NCBI GenBank assembly: GCA_900555785.1 | Contig: USMO01000077.1 | Location: 1 to 7,454, forward strand | DNA from: an uncultured Eubacteriales bacterium | GTDB lineage: Bacteria > Bacillota > Clostridia > Oscillospirales > CAG-272 | DNA length: 7,454 nt | Direction: 5' to 3' | Shown: positions 1 to 6,547 of the stretch, piece by piece | How the letters are laid out: each line of letters opens with the position of its first letter | Position numbering within the stretch: position 1 is the stretch's first letter | The notes under the pieces: model-generated | Told to the model about the DNA's origin: nothing | The model's input: only the letters and a program-made list of their open reading frames with translations | Database searches by the model: none | Translations under genes and position numbers: made by a program

Positions 1-984
1 CGGGTTTCGATGCACGCCCTTGTGAATCAGCGCAGCAGTCTGCAGCTCACGCAGAATATCCAGCCGGTTGTTCGAGGCAACCCCATCGGTCCCAAGCGCC
101 ACATTCACCCCGGCGTCCAGCAGCTTCCGCAGCGGCGCAACCCCGCTGCCCAGCTTGAGATTGCTGACCGGGTTGTGCGCCACGGTCACGCCCTTTTCGC
201 GCAGAATCGCAATGTCGCTGTCGGTGACCCAAACGCAGTGCGCAGCGGTCGTCGGCACGTCGAACACCCCGGTATCGCGGAAAAATTCAGCCGGCGTCTT
301 GCCCCAGCGCTCCAGACACTCCGCATGCTCGCGCTCGGTCTCGGAGAGATGAATCTGCATCCCGGTCCTGAAGCGCTGCGCCAGATCTGCCACATATTCG
401 CAAGCCTTCGGCACGTTCGTGTACTCCGCGTGCAGCGAGAAATCGACCAAAAGCCGCCCCTCGTCGCAGCCGTGATACCACTCGGCAAGCCGCACCGCCT
501 CAACGGTCCGCTGCTCCTTCGCCATGTCGATGTCAGGGTCGAACGAAACCAACGAGCGCGACAGATTTGCCTTGATGCCGGTTGCCAGCACCGCCTCGGC
601 GACCGCGTCCTCAAACATGTACATGTCCGAGAAAGAGGCAATGCCGTGCCGCAGCATTTCGGCAATGGCAAGCATCGACGCGTGATAGACCGACCGGAAG
701 GTCAGCCGATCCTCGGCAGGAAAAATGCGCGTCTCCAGCCACTCCTTCAGCGGCAGGTCCTCGCCGTAGCCGCGGAACAGCGTCATGGCGGCATGGCAAT
801 GCGCGTTACAGAACGCGGGCATCAGCAGGTTTCCGCCGCAGTCGATCACCTCGTCCGCACGGAAATTCCCGGGCATCTCCTCGGAGATCTCCGCAATCTT
901 GCGGTTCTTCACCGTCACGCAGACGGTCTTGCTCCCGTAGCCGTACTCCGGCAGGAGCGTCGCATTTTTGAGTATCGTTTTCAT
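1..984 (-). CDS. Amidohydrolase, MTA/SAH deaminase-like (3' end beyond window)
   Basis: The minus frame is open from the ATG at 984 to the window edge: 328 residues with no stop, so the C-terminal portion (family length is about 420-440) is missing. It is a metal-dependent amidohydrolase of the TIM-barrel superfamily. Visible landmarks are the NAHCH metal motif (H62, H64), SLHAEYT (H185), QIHLSETE (metal H212 and likely catalytic E215), AAHCVWV (H249), HNPVSNLKLGSG (270-281) and LGTDGVASNN with metal-binding D300. This set and order match the 5'-methylthioadenosine/S-adenosylhomocysteine deaminases (T. maritima TM0936 type), which convert the adenine moiety to hypoxanthine and release ammonia in the cytosol. 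Related deaminases (guanine, chlorohydrolase type) are possible, but the HNPVSNLKLGSG/GTDGVASNN pair favours MTA/SAH deaminase. The start is supported by AAGGAA (995-1000) ten bases upstream and by a one-base gap after the kinase stop, which suggests translational coupling. Confidence 0.9.
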   Translation of the reverse strand, partial: MKTILKNATLLPEYGYGSKTVCVTVKNRKIAEISEEMPGNFRADEVIDCGGNLLMPAFCNAHCHAAMTLFRGYGEDLPLKEWLETRIFPAEDRLTFRSVYHASMLAIAEMLRHGIASFSDMYMFEDAVAEAVLATGIKANLSRSLVSFDPDIDMAKEQRTVEAVRLAEWYHGCDEGRLLVDFSLHAEYTNVPKACEYVADLAQRFRTGMQIHLSETEREHAECLERWGKTPAEFFRDTGVFDVPTTAAHCVWVTDSDIAILREKGVTVAHNPVSNLKLGSGVAPLRKLLDAGVNVALGTDGVASNNRLDILRELQTAALIHKGVHRNP

Positions 985-985
985 A

Positions 986-1897
986 TCAGATAAATTCCTT
1001 ATACAAAGAATCCGGACCGATCAGACCGGCGGGGACCGGCTGAATCCCGGCAAGGCGCCCGAGAATCGCGTTCGCCTCGTCCGCAAACCGCCCTGTGCCG
1101 TCTGCCGTCAGGTAGCGTTCCAGATAGGGCTTCAGCAGCCCGAGCTCGTAGGGCATGGTCGAATCGATGGTGCGGTTGCAGGCAGAAATATACGGAAAAA
1201 TGTTCTGCTCCTCGTTCTCGCGCACGCTGTCCCAGATGGCAAACGTGAAGGACGGCGCGGCGGCACGGTAAATGACATCGCGCACCAGGCGCCGGAGCAG
1301 GCGGATCTCGTTCGGCAGAAAGGTCTCGCCGCCCGCCGAAATGGCGCTCTCCGGGCAAACGCAGAAGCTGAAATAGCCCTCCTGCCGCAAAAGCGCGTCC
1401 ACCTGCGGGTAGAGAATCTGAATCCCCTCAAAGAGGAACAGATCGTCGGGCTGCGGACGCAGAATCTCGCCGCGCTCCCGCTGCCCCGTGCGGAAGTTGA
1501 AGCGCGGCATCCGGGTCTCCCTGCCCATCAGAAGGGAGAGCGTGCAGGCGCGCATGAAATCCAGGTCAATGGTGTCGGGGGAATCGTAATCCGGCTCGGT
1601 CCTACCCTTTTCGCGGGACGCGCGCAGAAGCGACTCTTTGCTGAAATAGAAATCGTCGATGGAGATGATGTGGACGGCGCGCCCCTGAGCTTCCAGCGCT
1701 TTTGTCAGCATGGCTGCCGCCGTTGTCTTGCCGGAACAGGTGGGACCGGTCAGTCCCAGCAGCCGCAGGGACCGGTCAGCCCCGATTTCTTCGGCAAGCG
1801 CCGCCAACTGCTTTTCGAATGCGGCATCGCCGGCACGAACCAATTCTGCCAGCGCCGCGTCCGTCAGTCCGTCCGGTACGGTTATCGTTTTCATCAT
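986..1897 (-). CDS. PRK/uridine kinase-family P-loop kinase
   Basis: The product has 303 residues. About 45 N-terminal residues without a recognised motif precede a P-loop kinase domain of the phosphoribulokinase/uridine kinase family. The Walker A motif is GPTCSGKTT (51-59). It is followed by HIISIDDFYF (76-85), with the Asp pair expected after strand 2 for base and substrate handling, then PDYDSPDTIDLD (102-113), PRFNFRTGQR (131-140) and the strand FLFEGIQILYP (154-164), which matches the family's '(V/L)(I/V)xEGI' segment. The likely reaction is phosphate transfer from ATP or GTP to a nucleoside or related hydroxyl; the true substrate cannot be read from sequence. It is shorter than the roughly 550-residue TGS-domain nucleoside kinases common in Clostridia and lacks that domain. 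The start was set to the ATG at 1897 because the strong GGGAGGTGAT lies just upstream; a second ATG follows at once. It is coupled to the downstream amidohydrolase, suggesting a shared nucleoside role. Confidence 0.85.
   Translation of the reverse strand: MMKTITVPDGLTDAALAELVRAGDAAFEKQLAALAEEIGADRSLRLLGLTGPTCSGKTTAAAMLTKALEAQGRAVHIISIDDFYFSKESLLRASREKGRTEPDYDSPDTIDLDFMRACTLSLLMGRETRMPRFNFRTGQRERGEILRPQPDDLFLFEGIQILYPQVDALLRQEGYFSFCVCPESAISAGGETFLPNEIRLLRRLVRDVIYRAAAPSFTFAIWDSVRENEEQNIFPYISACNRTIDSTMPYELGLLKPYLERYLTADGTGRFADEANAILGRLAGIQPVPAGLIGPDSLYKEFI
995..1000 (-). promoter_or_regulatory. Ribosome binding site of the amidohydrolase, inside the kinase gene
   Basis: On the minus strand AAGGAA lies 10 bases before the ATG at 984, within the last codons of the upstream kinase. 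The kinase TGA (988-986), a single T, and then ATG (984-982) follow. Ribosomes finishing the kinase would therefore end almost on the next start, which fits coupled translation. Confidence 0.65.
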
Positions 1898-1900
1898 GGT

Positions 1901-1910
1901 ATCACCTCCC
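1901..1910 (-). promoter_or_regulatory. Strong Shine-Dalgarno of the kinase (decides its start)
   Basis: The minus strand reads GGGAGGTGAT, almost the full anti-16S complement, with GGAGG seven bases before ATG 1897. A TTG at 1912 would extend the frame by five codons, but it lies upstream of this Shine-Dalgarno and has none of its own, so 1897 is preferred. Confidence 0.85.
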
Positions 1911-1923
1911 AATCAGGGATTAT

Positions 1924-1951
1924 GGGGTTTGGATGGGTGGGGTGGGGGTGG
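1924..1951 (+). other. Putative G-quadruplex tract upstream of the kinase
   Basis: Four G-runs (GGGG at 1924, GGG at 1935, GGGG at 1939, GGGGG at 1944) are separated by loops of 7, 1 and 1 bases, which fits the usual G3+ with loops of 1-7 pattern. It lies on the template strand for the kinase, so the transcript would be C-rich, and ends about 14 bases from the Shine-Dalgarno. Function is not shown. Confidence 0.5.
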
Positions 1952-2057
1952 AAATGAGGCGTGATGCATATGCTTTTTTATCCGTCTTGGATAGTGAGTG
2001 ACTGACTCGTGCCTCTGACCTTCGGAGATCCCGCCTGCCGGTGCCCCCGCCATCCCC

Positions 2058-3554
2058 TCACTCCAACAATCCATGCATGCGGTAGAACTCCTCCATCTGC
2101 GCGAGTTTGGCAGCCGTGCTTTCGTCGCGCAGGTATTCATACGGATACTTGGGATAGAACAGGCGTTCGATCATCGGCTTGCCGCCGCGCTCGGGGCGGT
2201 AGTCCACCAGCTTGGAGACCGCGCCGGCGCCAGCCGCAAAGATGGAATGCACTTCCTCCATCATATAAATGTTGTACCGGCACTCCGCGCCTTCCAGCGC
2301 AAAGCCCACGTTTTCGTAGTTGCCAACGGTGTTCTTCTGCCGGTACATATAGTACGGCTTGTAGCCCTCCTGCTGCGCCTGCAGCTGCGTGTAATCCACG
2401 CACTTGCCCGCGTCGCCGCCGCGCAGGGAGTAAACGTCCGCGTCCTGCCGCAGGATGTCCGACGCTTTCTTGACGCAGAAAGTATGGACCGTGATGTTCT
2501 CCGGCTTCAGCGCCAGAATCCGGTCAAAGGTCTTTGAGAAGGTGCGGAAGCTGTCGCCCGGCAGCCCGACAATCAGGTCGGTGTTGATGAAGGGAATCCC
2601 CGACTCGCGCGCCACTGCGAACGCGCGGAAGAAATCTTCTGCCGTGTGGCTTCTGCCGATTTCCCGCAGCACATCATCGCAGAGCGACTGCGGATTGACG
2701 CAGACACGGTTGACGCCGTATTCCTTTGCAACCGCAAACTTCTCTGCCGTAATCGTGTCGGCTCTGCCCGACTCCAGCGTGTATTCTTCCAGCTTTTCAA
2801 CGTCGGTATTCTCCGCAACGACCGAAAGCAGCTGCCGCAGCTGGTCTGCCGTCAGAATGGTCGGGGTCCCGCCGCCGATGTAAATCGTTCGCAGGTTCAG
2901 CCCCAGCTCCCGGATTTTCTGCAGCGTTGCCTTCACATCTGCCGCCAGATGCGTGAGGTAGTCCGGAATCAGCGACAGCAGCCTGGCTGAGGTATAGGAA
3001 ACGAACGAGCAATAGGAGCAGCGCGTGGGGCAGAACGGGATGGAAAGATACAGGCTGCAATCCCGCTTGCCCGGAGTGCCGATGATCTTCTGCTCTGCCA
3101 GCGCCACATCAACCGCCAGCGCCGCCTTTTTCGGAATAACCGAATACTCTGAGCAAAGAATCTTCTTAACGCGCGTTTTGCTGACCCCGGCCTGCAGCAG
3201 TTCGGTTGCAACCTTTGAGGGGCGCACGCCGGTCAGCATCCCCCAGGACGGGCGATAGCCCAGCAGCTCGCCGCACGCCGAAACGATTGCCGCGCCGCAT
3301 GCCTTCTTTGCGGTCTTCTCCTTTGTGTCCCAAATCGAGAAATCCTCGTGCCGGAATGCGTTCCGGCTGTTCCCGTCCACGGTCACGGTGGCGTTTGCCT
3401 CCATGCCGCCGTCCACCTCGCGCAGCGTCAGCTTCACCTCGGGCGCCGCGGGGTCGTTCTGCTCCGCTGCGCCGAATTTCGCGCCGGGGAAAAAGATCAT
3501 GCACAGCGTCTGCACATAGTATACGTTCACGGGGCCGTCCAATATCAGTCTCAT
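2058..3554 (-). CDS. hemZ: Coproporphyrinogen dehydrogenase HemZ (radical SAM)
   Basis: The product has 498 residues, close to the usual HemZ length of about 500. It is a cytosolic radical-SAM enzyme of the HemN/HemW/HemZ group. Residues 1-165 form the HemZ-specific N-terminal region, including GYRPSWGMLTGVRPSK (99-114). The radical-SAM cluster motif SIPFCPTRCSYCSF gives C175, C179 and C182 as ligands of the [4Fe-4S] cluster. The SAM-binding IYIGGGTPT (224-232), the ESGRADTIT strand (261-269) and the late YYMYRQKN (401-408) with GNYENVGFA (411-419) are characteristic of HemZ. The annotated reaction is oxygen-independent oxidative decarboxylation of coproporphyrinogen III, in anaerobic heme synthesis. 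No other heme gene is in view, so a different role, such as the heme-handling role of HemW, cannot be excluded. The start at ATG 3554 is supported by TAAGGAG nine bases after its last G. It is the last gene of the relA-dtd-hemZ operon. Confidence 0.93.
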   Translation of the reverse strand: MRLILDGPVNVYYVQTLCMIFFPGAKFGAAEQNDPAAPEVKLTLREVDGGMEANATVTVDGNSRNAFRHEDFSIWDTKEKTAKKACGAAIVSACGELLGYRPSWGMLTGVRPSKVATELLQAGVSKTRVKKILCSEYSVIPKKAALAVDVALAEQKIIGTPGKRDCSLYLSIPFCPTRCSYCSFVSYTSARLLSLIPDYLTHLAADVKATLQKIRELGLNLRTIYIGGGTPTILTADQLRQLLSVVAENTDVEKLEEYTLESGRADTITAEKFAVAKEYGVNRVCVNPQSLCDDVLREIGRSHTAEDFFRAFAVARESGIPFINTDLIVGLPGDSFRTFSKTFDRILALKPENITVHTFCVKKASDILRQDADVYSLRGGDAGKCVDYTQLQAQQEGYKPYYMYRQKNTVGNYENVGFALEGAECRYNIYMMEEVHSIFAAGAGAVSKLVDYRPERGGKPMIERLFYPKYPYEYLRDESTAAKLAQMEEFYRMHGLLE

Positions 3555-3560
3555 GGCGAT

Positions 3561-3570
3561 CCTCTCCTTA
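3561..3570 (-). promoter_or_regulatory. hemZ Shine-Dalgarno fused to the dtd stop codon
   Basis: The minus strand reads TAAGGAGAGG: the dtd stop TAA (3570-3568) is itself the first part of the hemZ ribosome binding site. The intergenic distance is 13 bp, so reinitiation is likely. Confidence 0.75.
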
Positions 3571-4023
3571 CTTCTTTTTCAGTTCTTCGGTGTCAAGCAG
3601 GATCGTCACCGGTCCGTCATTCAGAAGCGACACCTCCATGTGCGCCCCGAATCTCCCGTTCTCCACATGGGGAACGCTCTTTTTCACCTGTGCGGTAAAG
3701 TATTCATACAACCGCCGGGCTTCCTCCGGCTTTGCCGACGCCAGAAAATCCGGGCGGTTGCCGTGCCGGCAGTTTGCCAGCAGCGTAAACTGCGAAACCA
3801 CCAGCAGCCCGCCGCCTATATCGGTCACCGAGCGGTTCATCTTGCCCGCACCGTCCGCAAACACCCGCAGCCCGACAATCTTGCGGGCAAGCAGGTCTGC
3901 CTCGGCTTCGCCGTCTCCTTCGGCAACGCCCAACAGGACCAGAAACCCTTCTCCGCAGGCGCCGACGGTCTCTCCGTCCACCTGCACCTCTGCGTGCTTC
4001 ACACGCTGCACAACAGCCTTCAT
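3568..4023 (-). CDS. dtd: D-aminoacyl-tRNA deacylase
   Basis: The product has 151 residues, normal for DTD. The enzyme hydrolyses D-aminoacyl-tRNAs (D-Tyr, D-Asp and others, also Gly mischarged on tRNA-Ala), recycling tRNA and keeping D-amino acids out of proteins in the cytosol. The N-terminus MKAVVQRVKHAEVQVDG is typical. The two active-site signatures are both intact: VVSQFTLLA (75-83, with S77, Q78, F79 and T80) and the Gly-cisPro loop NDGPVT (135-140, G137-P138). RFGAHMEV (124-131), which precedes the loop, is also conserved. The common GxRPSF is GNRPDF here (88-93), a single Ser-to-Asp change. The start at ATG 4023 follows AAGGAGG by six bases. Its position directly after relA is a well-known Firmicutes arrangement (B. 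subtilis relA-dtd), so it is probably cotranscribed with relA. Confidence 0.96.
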   Translation of the reverse strand: MKAVVQRVKHAEVQVDGETVGACGEGFLVLLGVAEGDGEAEADLLARKIVGLRVFADGAGKMNRSVTDIGGGLLVVSQFTLLANCRHGNRPDFLASAKPEEARRLYEYFTAQVKKSVPHVENGRFGAHMEVSLLNDGPVTILLDTEELKKK

Positions 4024-4029
4024 CCGTTC

Positions 4030-4037
4030 CCTCCTTA
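4030..4037 (-). promoter_or_regulatory. dtd Shine-Dalgarno fused to the relA stop codon
   Basis: The minus strand reads TAAGGAGG: the relA stop TAA (4037-4035) runs straight into the GGAGG that serves dtd. The gap between genes is 11 bp. Confidence 0.75.
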
Positions 4038-6260
4038 CGAAAATCCGCGGATGACGTTGCTCACGCCGTTCAATGCCCGCAGCCTGGAAACAATCGAATT
4101 ATAGTGATCGGTGTTCTTGCACCCGACCTTGAGATTGACAATCGATGTGCCGCCACCGCGCTGCACCACGCTGACCTGCAGAATCGAGACGCGCATCTCT
4201 GCCAGCGCGGTGGTAATGTCTGCCAGCATGCCGATGCGGTCATCGCTGTAGATCTGGAGCAGCGCCTCGTACACGCTGCGGTCTTCGCCGCCGTCACTCT
4301 CCCAATGGGCTTCCTTCCAGCGGTCGTCATTTTCGGGGTTCTTGCGCCCCTGAATGACGTTCGGGCAGTCCAGCTTGTGGATGGAAATGCCGAACCCTTT
4401 GGTGACAAAGCCGATGATCGAATCGCCCGGCAGCGGGTTGCAGCACTTGGCAAACTTGACCAGGCACCCGCGCTCGCCGTCCACAATCACGCCGCCTCCA
4501 CCGTGCAGGTTCTTCGGCGCCGGCTTGGTCGGCACCTGGTCGGGGCGCTCGATTTTCGGTGCTTCGACTGCCTCGGGACGGACCGCCTTCAGCGTTTCCT
4601 CCTGCAGGCGGCTGCGGACCTTATTCATCCCCAGCCCGCCGTAGCCGATGGCGTTATAGAAGTCGTCCAGGCTTGCGTACCCGAACCGGGTTGCAACCGG
4701 CTGGGTAATCTCCGCGCGCTGCGCTTCTCCGATCGGTTTGCCCGCCACGCGCTTGATTTCGGTATCGACCGCGCCCTTGCCGATGGCAATGTTGTCGGTC
4801 CGCTGTTCCTTTTTGAACCATGCGCGAATTTTGGACCGCGCGGAGGAGGTCTTGACGATGTTAATCCAGTCGCGGCTGGGTCCCCGGGTGGCATTGGAGG
4901 TCAGCACCTCGACAATCTCGCCGTTCTGCAGCGTGCGGTCAATCGGCACGATCATGCCGTTGATTTTGCCGCCGATCATCTTGTTTCCGACCGCCGAATG
5001 CACCGCATACGCAAAGTCGATAACGTTCGCGCCGTTCGGCAGGGCAATAACGTCGCCCTTGGGGGTAAAGACAAAGACTTCGTCATGGCAGATGTCGGTC
5101 TTGAGCGCGTCCATAAACTCCTCGGGGTCGCGCTCACCGTCCTCGGTCTCAATCAGGCTGGCAATCCATGCCAGCTTCTTGTCCATTTCCTCTTTCGACG
5201 TCACGCCGGATTTATACTTCCAGTGCGCCGCCATACCGTATTCGGCAAAGTGGTGCATTTCCCAGGTGCGGATCTGCACCTCAAAGGGAATGCCGTCCCG
5301 CCCGATAACGGTGGTGTGGAGCGAGCGGTACATATTCGGTTTCGGCGTTGAGATATAGTCCTTGAAGCGCCCCGGGATGGAGTTAAACATCTCATGAATC
5401 AACCCCAGCGCGGTGTAGCACTCCAGCTCGGTATCCACGATGATGCGCAGCGCGTAGAAGTCGTAAATCTGGTCAAAGGATTTGTTCTGGTTATACATTT
5501 TACGGTAGACCGAATAGACCGATTTGATCCGTCCCTCCAGCGTAAAATGGATGTTGTTCTCGCGCATTTTCTGGTCAACCGCTGCGCGGACCTTCTCGAT
5601 GAAGTTGAGGTTTTCGCCGTATTTCTCCTCGATGTGGCGGCGGACCTCCTCGTAGCCGATGGGGTCGAGGTATTGCAGGCTGAGGTTTTCCAGTTCCTGC
5701 TTGATGCGCTGCATGCCCAGGCGGTGCGCCAGCGGGGCATAGACGTGCATGGTCTCCAGCGCGGTCAGCCGCCGCTTGGATTCCGGCTTTGCGTCCAGCG
5801 TGCGCATGTTATGCAGCCGGTCGCAGAGTTTGATAAAGATGACCCGGACGTCCCGCGACATTGCCAGCAGCATTTTGCGCAGGTTCTCGATGTGCGCCTC
5901 TTCCTTGTCCTCCACCTGCAGCGTGACGATCTTGGTCAGCCCGTCCACCAGCATGGCAACGTCCGGACCGAATTTCTTCTCAATCTCGTGCAGGTTGGTC
6001 TTGTCCGAGCAATCCTCCACGGTGTCGTGCAGGAGCGCCGCGCAAATCGAGTCGGTGTCCAGTTCCAACCCCGCCACGATCTCCGCTACCGCAACCGGGT
6101 GCGAAATATACGGCTCCCCGCTCGCGCGCGTCTGCCCCCGGTGCATCTCGCTTGCATATTCATATGCCGCCTGAATCTTCTCCAGGTCGTATTTCTTTCC
6201 CGTTGCCCGCAAAATCTCCAGCAGGCGCGTAATGTCGGTGTGTACCGCGGAATTGCTCAT
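4035..6260 (-). CDS. relA: Bifunctional (p)ppGpp synthetase/hydrolase (Rel/RSH)
   Basis: The product has 741 residues, the full length of Firmicutes Rel. It makes (p)ppGpp from ATP and GDP/GTP when amino acids are scarce and also hydrolyses it. Domains in order: the HD hydrolase has YISHPVAVA (H54), LLHDTVED (H78, D79, E82, D83) and KLCDRLHNMRTL (D147). The synthetase has GRIKSVYSVYRKM (243-255), the RFKD motif (298-301) that marks bifunctional enzymes, PKPNMYRSLHTTV and EVQIRT (327-332, catalytic E327). The TGS domain spans about 395-455. The zinc-finger-like domain has FAKCCNPLPGDSIIGF (C606, C607) and ISIHKLDCPN (H628, C632). A C-terminal ACT domain spans about 664-741. Hydrolase and synthetase sites both look intact. 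The start at ATG 6260 is preferred because AAAGGA sits seven bases upstream; a start at 6314 would place repeat sequence in the protein. First gene of the relA-dtd-hemZ operon. Confidence 0.96.
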   Translation of the reverse strand: MSNSAVHTDITRLLEILRATGKKYDLEKIQAAYEYASEMHRGQTRASGEPYISHPVAVAEIVAGLELDTDSICAALLHDTVEDCSDKTNLHEIEKKFGPDVAMLVDGLTKIVTLQVEDKEEAHIENLRKMLLAMSRDVRVIFIKLCDRLHNMRTLDAKPESKRRLTALETMHVYAPLAHRLGMQRIKQELENLSLQYLDPIGYEEVRRHIEEKYGENLNFIEKVRAAVDQKMRENNIHFTLEGRIKSVYSVYRKMYNQNKSFDQIYDFYALRIIVDTELECYTALGLIHEMFNSIPGRFKDYISTPKPNMYRSLHTTVIGRDGIPFEVQIRTWEMHHFAEYGMAAHWKYKSGVTSKEEMDKKLAWIASLIETEDGERDPEEFMDALKTDICHDEVFVFTPKGDVIALPNGANVIDFAYAVHSAVGNKMIGGKINGMIVPIDRTLQNGEIVEVLTSNATRGPSRDWINIVKTSSARSKIRAWFKKEQRTDNIAIGKGAVDTEIKRVAGKPIGEAQRAEITQPVATRFGYASLDDFYNAIGYGGLGMNKVRSRLQEETLKAVRPEAVEAPKIERPDQVPTKPAPKNLHGGGGVIVDGERGCLVKFAKCCNPLPGDSIIGFVTKGFGISIHKLDCPNVIQGRKNPENDDRWKEAHWESDGGEDRSVYEALLQIYSDDRIGMLADITTALAEMRVSILQVSVVQRGGGTSIVNLKVGCKNTDHYNSIVSRLRALNGVSNVIRGFS

Positions 6261-6266
6261 ATCATG

Positions 6267-6273
6267 ATCCTTT
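6267..6273 (-). promoter_or_regulatory. Ribosome binding site of relA
   Basis: The minus strand reads AAAGGAT, with AAAGGA seven bases before ATG 6260. It is only four bases from the 14-bp tandem duplication (6277-6304) and would be exposed just after the last hairpin of repeat copy A in the transcript. Confidence 0.7.
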
Positions 6274-6276
6274 CTA

Positions 6277-6304
6277 TAAGACCTTGGGGCTAAGACCTTG
6301 GGGC
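6277..6304 (+). repeat. Perfect 14-bp tandem duplication before relA
   Basis: TAAGACCTTGGGGC occurs twice head to tail (6277-6290 and 6291-6304). The second copy forms the start of repeat copy A, including its hairpin arm CTTGGGGC. The extra copy supplies a second possible arm that could pair with GCCCCAAG (6308-6315). It is most simply a slippage duplication. Confidence 0.85.
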
Positions 6305-6367
6305 GCCGCCCCAAGCCCCGCTTAAGAAACTTCTTGAAAGAAGTTTCTTAAGAATCTTCAAGAACTT
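6292..6367 (+). repeat. Structured intergenic repeat, copy A (76 bp)
   Basis: Copy A begins AAGACCTTGGGGC and ends AAGAACTT. Hairpin 1 has arms CTTGGGGC (6297-6304) and GCCCCAAG (6308-6315) with loop GCC. CCCCG follows, then hairpin 2 with perfect 15-bp arms, CTTAAGAAACTTCTT (6321-6335) and AAGAAGTTTCTTAAG (6338-6352). The first 33 bp match copy B at 32 positions, the difference being in the loop of hairpin 1. There is no T-run after the hairpins in either direction, so it is not a standard intrinsic terminator. Confidence 0.85.
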
Positions 6368-6472
6368 TTATATAGGGGAGTTTGGGGTCGATTTTTTGAG
6401 TGGGTGCTACGGCCGTGTAGCCGTGTGGCATCTGCGGAATCGGGATGAGGGTGGGTAATTGCAGATGGCTGG

Positions 6473-6503
6473 AATATAGGGAGGACCTCGGGGGTCCTGT
6501 CCA
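6473..6503 (-). promoter_or_regulatory. Putative promoter toward relA with dyad in a 19-bp spacer
   Basis: On the minus strand TGGACA (6503-6498, five of six matches to TTGACA) and TATATT (6478-6473, five of six to TATAAT) are 19 bp apart. A dyad, AGGACC/GGTCCT with a 5-base centre (6482-6498), fills most of the spacer. A long spacer holding an operator dyad is the layout of MerR-family controlled promoters. The call rests on pattern only. Confidence 0.35.
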
Positions 6504-6528
6504 AATCCAACTTAGACCCCTTTCCGAG

Positions 6529-6546
6529 CGGGCTCTTAAGAGCCCG
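6529..6546. repeat. Perfect 18-bp palindrome, part of a diverged third repeat copy
   Basis: CGGGCTCTTAAGAGCCCG is self-complementary throughout. The bases after it (TAAGAGCCCGAAACTT and on) resemble the end of copy B read on the minus strand (TAAGAACCCCAAGAACTT and on), and both continue into the same 23-bp sequence. It may be a truncated relative of copies A and B. Confidence 0.65.
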
Positions 6547-6547
6547 A

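Larger units (their letters stand above)
1898..2057. other. Intergenic region between hemZ and the kinase
   Basis: This 160-bp gap separates the hemZ stop from the kinase start and probably divides two transcription units. It contains the kinase Shine-Dalgarno, a run of G tracts on the plus strand (1924-1951) and the 8-bp palindrome GCATATGC (1966-1973). A small TATCC/GGATA hairpin (1979-1993) is present, but its T-run is on the wrong side for a terminator in either direction. No convincing promoter was seen: CATAAT on the minus strand near 1920 has no -35 partner. Confidence 0.5.

Noticed and set aside
10..993. Long plus-strand open frame (327 codons)
   Set aside because: It is the antisense shadow of the amidohydrolase, whose minus frame has clear catalytic motifs; the plus translation is Arg/His/Gln-rich with no recognisable domain.
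968..1957. Plus-strand open frame opposite the kinase
   Set aside because: Antisense shadow of a gene with an intact Walker A and strong RBS; no motif in the plus product.
1979..1993. TATCC/GGATA hairpin with adjacent T-run as a terminator after hemZ
   Set aside because: In the minus direction the hairpin is followed by A's, and in the plus direction the T's come before it; the stem is also only five pairs.
4104..6293. Two long plus-strand frames opposite relA (4104-5351 and 5394-6293)
   Set aside because: Both mirror the well-supported Rel protein; high GC at third positions leaves the opposite frame open.
6261..6314. Upstream start for relA at 6314
   Set aside because: The added 18 residues are encoded by the repeat hairpin and tandem 14-mer, and the good RBS sits before ATG 6260.
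6261..6545. Known riboswitch or T-box leader for relA
   Set aside because: No T-box sequence or familiar aptamer core was recognised; the structure is explained by the repeats.
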